Shown: positions 27,740-40,747 of the stretch, piece after piece
Position numbering within the stretch: position 1 is the first letter of the stretch
Layout of the letters: each line of letters opens with the position of its first letter
Assembly: GCA_012295275.1 (NCBI GenBank)
Contig: CM022673.1
Span: 22,261,913 to 22,325,912, forward strand
DNA length: 64,000 bases
Source of the DNA: Chrysomallon squamiferum
Lineage: Eukaryota; Mollusca; Gastropoda; Neomphalida; Peltospiridae
Direction of reading: 5' to 3'
The notes under the pieces: generated by a model
Databases searched by the model: none
What the model was told of the DNA's origin: nothing
Seen by the model: only the letters and a program-made list of their open reading frames with translations
Made by a program: the position numbers and the translations under genes

Positions 27740-28233
27740 AGTAAAGCAAAACGGGATTAAAAGAAGCATACTAATATAGAATCCGAGAAAACCACCACGA
27801 TAGAAACTGAGAGAGAGAGCGCCAGTAGGTGAGAACAGACAGATACATAAATCTGAGAGAATAACACAAATATGAAGTATGACATGTTTCCACAGCGCGA
27901 AGCCAAACTGCAATTTTTGTGGAGTCAGACTTCTTGATTTGAAGATAAACGTCAGACTTGGACGCGAGTTGAGAGTATTGAAAGTGACTGGGCTGGCACA
28001 CATTCAAACACATCTTTAACGCTTATTCTACATCTGCTGCCAAAATAAACCCACAGTTTGGCAAAGAAACAAGATTTTGTAACGTTCAACGAACCGAAGT
28101 GGTTTGGACGCGCTAATATTCGAGATAGGGATGTGCTATCTTATCTCGAAAAAAGTGTTTCAACAAACATACAGCTGTGCATTATTTGTCACGTTAACAA
28201 GTCATCCGATTGAAACGAAATGATTTGTGTCTA

Positions 28234-28298
<65 letters not shown>

Positions 28299-31258
28299 AG
28301 GAATACAGAAACCCGCACAGAAAGTTAGTTTTAAATACAACAGAACGATAAAAACATGATACTAGTATAAATAAATGAGATATATGTAACTGAAAACTTG
28401 CAAACACACACATTACTTACATTGTAATTTTTTCATATAGCGTCAGTTATTTCAAAACCATAATAAATAAACAAAAACACTTAGACACGTTATATAAATA
28501 TAGCTAATACAATTAAAGATTGTAAAATAGCACAATTTTAATCGTGGTAGACACATAAATGTTATAGATTTCCTTACAGGAAATACTACTCTTGTAAATA
28601 AAAGCACGAATACATATTAATTATGTAGTGTGTATATACACACATACACACAGAATCACGCGCACACATGTATATATAAAAATTAAAAAACAAATATAAC
28701 AAATACATTAGATGATGTCGTTTCTTTTAATTTAATTAATTACTGTACATTTAATTGCTTTATAAATAAAGAACTTATACTGCAGTAATCACTGTTCGAG
28801 AGGGAAAAAGTAATCTGAGAAATACAATTTATAATTATTTATCATCACTTCTTTTTTTTTCTTTTTTTTTAGATCTGATTTTCCTTTATTCTTCCGCAAC
28901 CTATTCCTATTCTTTTTCGTCCTCTATTGCTATTTCTTCTTTACAAACAGAATTTGTACTCGAAATGGTATTATTTCTCACATTCTAAACGTATCCCATT
29001 ATGTCGACTTAACGGGATTGGCTGCATGTTTCCCCAGTGAAGTAAAACATCTTGGCGATCAGCAGCAACTCGTCAAACCTCTATCTCTTTTATTTGCTCA
29101 TTACGAACCCAGACACCTCATAAGCAGAACCAGAGTAAACAGTTTGCCAGCGGTATGGTGATAGGAGATATGTCGAAAACATATGTGAAACCAATAAATC
29201 TCCATGGCCAATTTGAAAGTCGCGTGTCTTCAACGGATCAGTTTTACGAGCGGCGCTGAAGCCGCAAATAGGCTACAAAACAGGATGTTGGAATTTAGGC
29301 TCAGTCCGAGATTGTTTTACTTTTTATTATAAGCTTATATATAATAATTTAAAGGTTGCTTGGTTTATTTTCACGTTTGTATATGTGTGTCACGAAGCAC
29401 ACTGAAGAATCAATTAGGTAATCTGTGTTTCATTTCCTATCAACATAGTTATTATTATGATCATGTTTACTGTTATTATCATCATCATCATTAAAAAATA
29501 ATAAGATGGAATATATGAAATTACGTTTTATCTTCGGTAAAACATTGCGCTGTGACAGTTTAAAGAATCTACTCCTTATGGCACAGACAACAAGAAGCAA
29601 TAATATGGTATTTTCACCTAAGTCAAGAACCTAGTAGATATAACCAGTTAACACAACAAACTTCATATCAAAATTAAAAATCCTATATAATATGTGAGTT
29701 TCATCTTTAGACTGTCTAAATATAAGAAAAACAAGGAAATTATGTCATGGTGTAGAAATGTGTGAAAAACAACGGTATTATGTCGAAACCTTGACAACAA
29801 GGAGTACAAAAGGTAAACTGGAAACTCACGAATCATTTGCATAGAACCAAGATATTCCATATAAAACCTGAAATACATATATTAAACCAAAAATACATAT
29901 GTAGAAATCAAGAAAACAGAAAACAATAAACTCGAACATAAAAAGTCTCCATATACTGTCGTTACGGAGAAGTAATGTCATCGAGAAAACCTCTGTAGGG
30001 TTCTTGAAAGCGGACTCAAGACTGCTGGTTTCAATCGATGAAATCCCTCAAGGCAGTGGTTAAGTTGGCATCGATTTCTGAGTGTCAAACTGACACAGTC
30101 CTAGTTAATATGGCCGTGCTGGGAATTCGTGCTAACGGTAATTTATAGTCAGTTCCAACGATTCTGTTTACCATTAATCAAATATGGCTTTTCTACGGTT
30201 ATAGTCCATTTTAAAGTTAAATATTATGGATTTTTATGACCCGTTTATTTCTGCGACTATATTCAAGAGAATCACATAGAAAAGAAATCCAGTATAATGA
30301 GACAGCCAAGGCCATTTATAGTCAGTTCTAACATTTCCAGTTACCATCAATCTATTAAGACTTTTCTATGACTATAGTCCATTTTAAAGTTAGCCGACTT
30401 TAAGGTTTTTGACCCGTTTTATTTTCACGATAATATTCAAGAAACCCAAGGATATTTCCTGGTCATTCTGACTGTTAACAGTTATTAGTTTTCGACATTT
30501 TCTCCTTTTTTTTTCTGAAATCTGTGTTCAGCCAATAAGATTTAAGTATTCTTTTCTCTATTTCAATGTGTATAGATCAAATTAGAAAGACAAAATAAGG
30601 ACGAGTTCCAGAATGGCCGAGTCTGGCTAGCTCTGTGCGTTCTGCAACATTCTGATGAAATGTTTTCAGTCTGTTTATAAAATACGTTTATATTTCGCTA
30701 ACATAAATCCAAAGAGAACCTACTGCTTCTTCAAAACTGGTCCCGGATTCATTACAGTCAAGTTCAACAACAAGTACGTATCATTTTATAAATGTATTAC
30801 TGCTACTGTTACACCAACAAGTATTAGGATATACATTCATACCATAAAGATGTAGTTTTAACTTTGTTGATCATTTCCTGACGACCAATCCGTAATTTTC
30901 ACCATTCTGAGATTACAGATAAAACAAACAAATAAATTCTGTCTTCATCAAATGATTAATCTTCTTTTAATATAATTAAAGTTTAATCATTTTTCTCCCG
31001 TTGCTAATTGTTGTTTTAACTCCTGATGTTTTTAATTAACATGGCCAACATATCTCCCTCGCCAGTAACCAACGACAACACGTGATCTAATTAAGGAGCA
31101 ATATATTTCATTTATAATGAGTTATGGCTTTCACCATTTTTTAATTCACATTTGCTTTTCTTTTTTCTTCTTCTTCTTTAAGAGCCAAAAATAAATTTGC
31201 AGATTTAACTATTCAGCTGCTCATTTTTTTATTTTTTTATTTCAGTTTATTTATTTAA

Positions 31259-31312
<54 letters not shown>

Positions 31313-33929
31313 GTTTTAAATTTATTCATTTATTAAGTTTATGTTTTTATTTCATTATTTTTTTTTTATTATTATAATAATACATATATATTAAAGTGTT
31401 ACGAATCCACGTATTTTAATTTGGACCACACTGAGAACGGCCGACTCACACTGAAGAACAGCAAAGAAGTATTAATTACCACAAAGATATGTGATCGTCT
31501 TTATCACGGAATTCACAACCTCACCTCCGACACCGCTCCGCCAGATAGCATCTTGTCTACATCACGGCGACCCGAGGGTGATCAATCAAGAGACAAGACC
31601 ACAAAGAACCAACAACAACCCTGTCCAGGCTGATTGATGGTTTGTTGTGGCAGCGGCCTTTAAACGCCATGGTATAATGCGTTGATTATTAAATGTCATT
31701 GAACAGACGCATCACAAACAACGGTAGCAGCGATCACAGGTAACAGCGACAGGGATAAGAAACATGGAGTCTGTGGAAGGATTAATTTTAGAATTAATTA
31801 AAGGCTTTAGTCTAAAAAAAAGAATAAAATATAAAAAGGTTAATTGAAGAAACAACCTCTATTCTTTTGTTAAACGTTCTAATTGCATTTAACCGCATTT
31901 AATAGATTTGATAATGTCTCAATAACAGGTCAGTAAACTGCAGTGATAACAGTTCAATACATTTGGAAATGTTTTACTTCCTCAGATATTATTTAGTGAA
32001 CTTTAACTGCGATGATAACTTTTCAAGGTATTTGGAAACACTTCAAATGCACTAAAATTTTATTACTTTTGGCACCATCTTAATTGCTTTGATAACATTC
32101 CAATGCATTTAGAACCGTTTTACAATGATAACATTTCAGTGCATTTGGAAACGTTTTAATTGCTTTGATAACATTTCAATGCATTTGGAAATTTTATAAT
32201 TGCGTAGATAGCATTTCAGTGGCTTTGAAGAGCTTTGACTGTTGTGATAACGGGTTAACTGCTGACATTTTCTTCTTTCCCCATTTAAATGGATTTTAAC
32301 ACTGATTCGCTGATTCTCTATCAACTTACAGGACTAATCAATCTACGTAATGCTTTCTCGATAAATCTCTGTGATGTTGAAAAATACATTACTGTTTTGT
32401 ATAAATAAACTGATGGGAAATCACCATGGTATTTCTTAAGGTGTTAAATGTATTATTTAACAAACGTGTAAATATTAATAAATATTTCCTGTATTTCCAT
32501 CATTATCATCATCATCATGTTACAGTTATTTATCAAAAATACTCTTTAATATTTGAATGTTTTTCTTTTAGCAAAAAGTGCTTTTAAGAACAGAACTATA
32601 ACTGATATGTTTAAAGCAAGTTTAATAATGCATGGTTAAAAATCCATTTTAATGTAAAATGACATTTCACTACTGGAAGAATTTTCAGAGTAAGATGAAA
32701 AAACAAAAAAATAAAACAACAGTGTATATTTATTTACTTGTTATATTATGTCATCCGAGTTCTTACGAAGCTGTTTTGGTTCGTTAAAATTAGGTTAAAT
32801 AATTCAAATTGTTTTTATCTCCAACAGAAAACTAAGTAAACAACAAGGTAAATAACAAAGAAATTATAATATATAAAAAAATAAATAAGGGTCATTCCGT
32901 GTCAAATCATACCCCCCCAATTTCTTATTTTTTTAAACCCGACCCTCTCAGATTTTTGTGAAACTTATGGTATACTTTTTAAATGGGATCCCACAACACC
33001 AAATCCGAAATTTTAGGCCAATCGGACCAGTGATAGGGAGATTTGGCTCCCCGAATTTTGAGATTTTCGGCCAAAATGGGCGTGACCACCAACCGTTGAA
33101 CCCTCATATCTGAGGAACTACTGGACCAATCTTCATAAAATTGGTACTGTTGAAAAGGCAATATGACAAGGATCCAAAACAAGGTTGGGGTACACTGACC
33201 TTTTGACCTTTCTTATGACCTTGATATTGACCTTGTGGATCACGTTACTTTAAGATATATTTGTATTCTAGTAGTAGTACTATTACTACTACTGCCAATA
33301 ATAATAATAATAATGATGATGTTGTTGATGATGATGAAGATGATAACAATAACAATAACAATAACAATAATAATAATAATCATAATGATAATTAAAGCAA
33401 TATTAATGCTACAAGTACTAGTAGAAAAGGTTGAAGTAGTCTCATAGATGTACAAGGTCAATTTCAAGGTCATATGGGTGCTTGCTGTGGGATCCCAGTC
33501 AACAAGTGTACCAAGTTTCATAAAAATCAGAGATGGTCAGGTTTAACCCATTGGGTGATTTGACATGGAATGACTCATAAATAGATGTAAATAATTTGGT
33601 GGACAGAAATGTAAGTTATGTTATATAATGACCTTTAAAAATAAAAAATATAAAATACAAAACAGACACCATACTGAATGTATTCAAACTGAAATCAGTA
33701 TAACAATATATCAGTACCGCTAACAAATAGATTTGATTACATTTGGTATCGGTATACTTTAAAAACAAAACCTGGAGGCTCATTCAGTTATACCACACCT
33801 GCTTTACCAGTAATTAACTGTCGCAGGTAAATTAAAACAAAATAACAAACCTGCAGCGCTAATTCTCAGATCGCAGTATTGATACATTCATTCATCTTCC
33901 TTCATAAAATACTTTCATTTCATTTCAAT

Positions 33930-33972
<43 letters not shown>

Positions 33973-36900
33973 TTTTTGTTTGTTTGTTTGTTTGTTTGTT
34001 TGTTTGTTTGTTTGTTTGTTTGTTTGTTCAAACACTAAGTGAAATACACCTACAATTATTTAAAATGATATGACATATATGAACCGTATTACAGTGTATA
34101 TGCGAGGACATACACATATACAAGAACATTTACAGGAATTACCACAAAAAAAATAAGAGTTAATACTTAACAATTCCGAAATAGTATAGTTAAAATATGT
34201 GCGTTCGTACGTGCATGTGCGTGCATGTGCGTGTAGGAATGTACATGTTTTTTCTTAAATTCATTTTCACTTTGAATTGTGTTTTGTGGTGACTGATAAT
34301 AATAATAATAATAATAATAACAACAACAACTACTACAATAATAAAGAGTAATAACAGTAAATAAATAGCAACAGTAATTTAGAAACTCAACAATTATTTT
34401 AAAGTATTGTATTTCAAACATTGCATATTACGTAATATATTACCATAACGTGCATATTCAGCAGTAATACAATAAAATAAAAGTTACATTTTAAACACAG
34501 CAGTATATGTGTTTATTCTGTTGTAAATAAATTCATTGTGACATATTGTACTTTAATACTATATCTGTAAGCTGAATAAATGAACGAATATATTATACGA
34601 ATTTGTATTTTATATTTAACATAACATTTTTACTGAATTTATTTTAAAAACAAAATAAAAGTAAAATAGTAAACCTGCTGTTTTTATTTAACAGAAATTT
34701 AATTAAATCTTGATTTTTCTTATAATGCAGCTGTATTGAAAATACTAAGCTTTATTATTTGGAAAAGAAATATTCCTATTTAATTTTTAACTTTTTTAAA
34801 ATTAATATGTATCTGAAAACATTTTCTTGTATATATTTTTTTTAAACCACAGAGGCTTACTGACAGTTAAATGTACTTAAATCTGCTACTGAAATATTTG
34901 TATTTAAATTAAGTATCCAATGACATTTAAAATAGGAATCTTATTGGAGCTGTTAGTCATTATGATATAAAACATACTACTGAAATTCCTAACATCTACT
35001 CAAACTATTTTTTCTTATTTTTTATGTAAAGAACGAAGAAAAATATTGATATTCAATATCTTATTTCTTAAAATTATAACGATATTCAATTTGTTTAATT
35101 GGTATTCTTTAAGCAGCAACAGCAGCAACAACAACAATGATAATTACAGTTCTATACATACAACACTTTCGTTCTTTTACACTGGCATATTTAAAACGGA
35201 GAAACTGAAATGTACAGTATCCATTAAAAAAAAGAAAGAAGAAAGAATTAAGACGTAGCAGTCCTGAAAGTGATTTTTATTTACGTTTAAAAATTATGAC
35301 TTTCCATATGGTGCTAGTTATTGTATTTAAACGAAAGTCCTTACTCCATGCTGACTTATTTATTTATTTAAATATCATGTATGTATGTATGTATGTATGT
35401 ATGTATGTGCGTATGTATGTATGTATGTATGTATGTATAAAATAATAATAATAAAAAAGAAAAGACTGACAAAAAAACAAAAACAAGCAATAACTGTATT
35501 TGTAGTAAACTATCGAAAAGAAACAAATAATTATACGATATTTAAAATGTATTATCGTATTAAAGTGACTAAACACTGTATTTAAATTAAATTATGTTAG
35601 ACGAATGAAACACAACACTGATATATTCAAGTATCTAAGCAATATTTCTTATAACAACCATTCCACATTTATATTATGATTTTTAAATATTAATATTGTC
35701 GTACTATATACTGCCTAAATACTATTACCATCTGGATTCACAAATTTTATAAAATATTTTTAATTGTCGTTCTACGGAAGACTAACGTAAGTGAAAATAG
35801 AATGAAAAAAAAACGATCGTTCTCTACGTTTTTACTCACCTAGTTCAGTCGCATCACCTACGTTCACTACCGCTTAGTTTACACGCTCATCAGACATTAA
35901 TCTAGGTTTTCAGTAAACCAACGTTTTGCGCTCGTCTCATTAGACGGTGTCCCCCCCCCCATTAGTCAGAACTCCAATTTGTTAGATAGTTTGCGAGTCA
36001 GTGTAATTAGTTTGATTGGCTGGCCTCACTACTACTATAATGGGATAACCCAATGAGCTTGGTATTGATGGAAACTCTTGCACTGATTAAGGTGGGCTGA
36101 ACTGAAGTGTTGACAACGAAATGTGGACTACAGTCACCGCCATCGCGACCTTATAGTGCTTTGCTCTAGACAATGTAAATTATTAAATTATGCGTTATGT
36201 TATGCGGACTTTTAGTTCTGTTATTTTTTTTGGGCCGTGCCCATTATTCACATAGGTAACGAGCTAGAGGTTATCTGACTAATGGGGTGGAACCCATTAG
36301 ACTGCACATTTGTAGTTCGGACGAGTAATTTTCAAATTGACACAATATGTTCGGTCTGCTGGACCGATTGTATATAAAGAAGGATTATTCTACCGGCTTA
36401 CGGCTAAAAAAAAAAAAAAAAAAAAAAAGCCTAGCGATAAAACGTTTAGTTTAAAACGTTTCGTTTAGATGTAGTTTTACAGTATTTGTTGGTATGTGCG
36501 ATGTGTACGCATCTGTATGTGATGCATGTGCAAGTGTGGTGATTTCTAATTTAATAAGAACATTTATTTGCAGATGAACCTATTTTGAACTGTATAGAAA
36601 CTTGAAGTACACAAACATTAAAATAATAATAATAATTGAAAACGATGAAACTCTTACCTCTAAGAAACATATTCATTATATATATTTTTAACAGATGCAA
36701 AAAAAAAAAAAAAAAAAAAGAAACAAAATCGAATATGGCACCTCCTCGGATATCATCTGTCGATAACGTGCCCCGAGGAAGTAGTACGTGACCCCATGAC
36801 CTCTCACGAGCGCCACCTCCCACTCGCTCGAGCAATTTGCACGCTGTACGTCGCACTGCTGCAGTGACCCAAGCATCGACTGATGATGATAAACCGTTAT

Positions 36901-37591
36901 TGATTTGTCTTTGGGCTCGATATTCCGCGAGCTAATCAACGTGATGGAGTGAAAGACAGCGGTGGCCTCGTGCCTCAACAAACAGCATTTACAGCTCTAG
37001 GGTGGTGTATTCCTTGATTTAATTATATTTCCGTTTTGAAAACAACGCCAATAAAACGAACTTTTCAATTCACTGCTGGAGTTTGTCTATAAACTTAGAC
37101 GGTATCAAGTGAGAGAAATGAAACTGAATTTTTAATATTTCGTATTCTTGTCCCGAGCATTAGAATACATTTTGAAGACTTAGCCAGGAGCAAAACCTAT
37201 ATTAATTAAAGGATTATTTAAGGACAAACATGTTTTCCTGAAGTTGTTCTGGCTGTGCGTTTACTCCTTTCATTTAACTGAAGCTCCAGACCTTCAGTCT
37301 TAAATCTGAATGCTACATGCTTATCAATATTAATTTCTGTGAGGCCATCGAAACCTATTATGGCAACGACGCACTGGAGTTTTTTCTTCGCGATTTATCT
37401 TTTTTAGACACTGAATACCATGATCTTTCGATCCATAGTTCAAGCACTGCTAATTGGTTAATTGTAATAAAAGATTTATCGTTAAAATGTCATCCTTTTT
37501 AAGATGAAGTGAAATTAGAACACTACGCGCAATAGTTCCGAGAATACAAGAATATAGATAAGAGGACCAAGATAAACGTGTGTTTGTATGT

Positions 37592-37674
<83 letters not shown>

Positions 37675-40039
37675 AACGAAGCACTCCTCCTTGTAACGTA
37701 ATTATCTCATGAAAAACGAACATCTGTCAAGTCTAACTCAGAACAAATTTAAATGAAGATTAACTCCAACATAAACCTCTATATACAGCTAATTATTATA
37801 CAGATAAGAATATAATAGATTTTTTTAAAGTTATTTTTATTTATTTCCAGGATGTTGATGAATTATGATGAGTATGCGATCTCATAACCTTTTTTCATGT
37901 ATCTCTTCGACTTTTAAGCTGTCTCATAAATTATCTTAAATACTGAATCAGCACGTATTATTTGCATCGAAACTAAACTAACTCGCTCCACATGCGTCAC
38001 TAGACATTTTCATCTTGTTTGTGAGTTATATTCGACCTTATCACGCAAACGCTCCAGACCTGTAAAAAGCTCAGCAACATATGCACAAGCACATACGACG
38101 GGAACCGTTCCCATAGTTTGTGAAACATGCCTCGGGTCGTGGAACAATCACCAATAGCATGTAACCAGAGAAACAGAAAGGTCACGGGGTCATATGTTGA
38201 CTGGTAAAGCACATCTACCTGTTGCAAATGTCAAACAAAGGTTACTATTTAACAAGGGGGATATCTCAAAACTTACACTTGAAAGTGTTCAACTTTGGGG
38301 GTGGGCCACGCCTTATAACATAAACTAGCTAACAGTCGATACCACTGAGCTCTGCAGTCAGAAAGATTACAGAACACTGTAATTACACATTATGAAATTC
38401 AGTGTCTGCAAAGCTCCTGTTGAAGTTTTTGAAGTGCAGTCATTCACAACAGACAAAGAGATGTGATTTATGTAATAAATATTTAACAGAAATAACTGAA
38501 TATAATAAGACCTGACTGCGGCATATGTTCTTCAACATGTTCAGATATATTTAATTATTTAACGCTATCTGTGGAGAAAGAAAAGACAGATAGACTACTG
38601 ATGGAGGGAGGGAGGGAGGTATGGTTAACGGCACATGAGAACACTGACAGAAAAGTAAGCGGATGTATAAAGGTTCTCTTCGCTTGAAAACATTTCTGAC
38701 AAGTTTTTTCTGAAGCAGTATTTATGTGACCACTTGCCACAGAGAAAAGTCATAAAACATTTTTACTACACTCGGTAAACTCCTCACTTCATATGTAATG
38801 AATTTCCTTCTTCTTTTTAATTTTAATTTTTTCTTTAAATCTCCCAAGCTGATTTCTTCCAAGATAACAAGAAATCATTGTTTGTTTTATTTAAATTCTT
38901 ACCTTTTTCCTCCAGTCTCCCTAATTGTTATTATTATTTTTCTTAAATAGGTTTTTTTTTAAAATATGGATGCTTTTTTCTCTCTTTCACTCCATCCCCC
39001 GCCAACCCCCCAAAAATATCCGCACATACACTCATACATTATTTTCTTTCATAAAGCTCCCCTTTTTGATAATTTAATTTATATTTCTTTGAGGTTTTAA
39101 ATTAAATATCTATGTACCTTTTCCCAATGACTGTTAAAAATAATAATTGATATTAGCGTTGACGTTATTGTTGTTTTTGTTGATAAACAGTCGCATTTTC
39201 ATTTCAGAAATAAACTACTACCTATTGATTAGCATCATAAAAACATCATCATTCATGACGTTCAGTGATTCCGCTGGAAGGCAAACTGGCTGTGAATTCG
39301 AAACCTCTGAAGCGTGACTGTACCACGGCGGGTCACTAACGTCTTCATTACTCTGCACTGCATTTATCATTTTTCACTTGTGTAGGCTGTGGTTACGGTT
39401 ATATCAACCTATCTTTGCATTCCATCTGCATTAACCTTCAATTATTTGCTATGTGGCTCTGATTACGATTATCATATTCAAAAATAATAATAACAATAAT
39501 TTTAAAAAAAGTGGCGTTGGACATGTACTGAATTAAACTACTATTATAGGTTATTGATTTACGTAATAGCTATATTTATTACCTGGAAATTCAGCATGAA
39601 TTTTAAATATAATTCTGAAAATGTAACTGACTATTATTATAACCATTAGCTGCAAAACTCCAAAGAGAGAGAGAGAGAGAGAGAGAATTATTTATAAACG
39701 CAGTTACAAATGTAAATGAAAGAGTTTGATGTGCACCTACAGTAAAACGTTTTATTGGAAATACCCTCCAACCGACTTAAGTTACGCAACAGCGCTAGCA
39801 ATAAACCCGAACGCAAATTCCTCTCGCGTTTTCTCATGAATATTTATATACAAATTAATAAAGGGATCCAGCTGTTGGAATTCCCTTGTTGACAGGTTTA
39901 ATTATTTATGTCAAGCATCAAAGGTCATGGAAAATATTATATTATATAATACTGGGAATATGTTAGTATACACTATTAATATGTTTTATCAGAACATTCA
40001 GCACATCATTAGTTTCTGCCTTATGTTGTCTTTGACTAT

Positions 40040-40134
<95 letters not shown>

Positions 40135-40716
40135 CCACTTATTTGCCTCAGCCGAAGACCATTACATATTCATTTATTATTTAATTCTTTCTCTCAAGTG
40201 TGTGCAGTGTATTACTTAGTAGCCTCATACACAAATCCCGTAGTCAACTGACAGGAAAATATTACAAATAAACAAACGTATAAGTTTTCAATAACAAAGA
40301 AAGTAAACAGAGACCCGCCTTTTTGCATACTTGTGGATGTAAACAAATATTTCTATTCATCGGTTTCATTTATTTAAGACTGACATTTTCCTATTTGTCG
40401 TTTATTTTAAAATATTCTATATCACTGCAGTCACTCCACGCTATATGTGTTTGTTCTGGCCTTGGTTGCAACAAACATCGCTAGCGATTCTGAACCAAAT
40501 ACCCTAAATAGCTTCTAAAATTAGACATGAACAATACGTCGAGTTACCGCTGGGACAGTTATTATTATATAAAAAGCAGTTAATATTATTGTTGTTATTG
40601 TAAACATTCAACTAAAGTTATTAATGCTTTTAGTGACTTTAGAATAATTAATTACCGTTATAACAGGTGTTTGTTTGATTAAATTTTTCACAGGCTAATG
40701 ACAGGTGTACTTGTAA

Positions 40717-40747
<31 letters not shown>

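Noticed and set aside
31421-31633. 70-codon plus-strand frame at 31421
   Set aside because: Non-repetitive but no family match, and on the opposite strand within the intron; not enough to call a gene.
36551-36981. Minus-strand frames in the GC-rich islet as an extra PCGF exon
   Set aside because: Exons 1 and 2 already join in phase across the RING, leaving no place for it; kept only as a non-coding islet.
38000-38227. 75-codon minus-strand frame in the large intron
   Set aside because: Ordinary composition, but no family recognised, no matching splice sites in the phase needed, and the conserved RING half is found at 25783-25879 instead.
38603-38620. GGAGGGAGGGAGGGAGG as a G-quadruplex
   Set aside because: Only three GGG runs, flanked by GG; at best a two-layer structure, no supporting context.
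39270-39345. Possible tRNA-derived SINE (TGTGAATTCGAAACC resembles a B box)
   Set aside because: No A box at the right distance and no A-rich or repeat tail.
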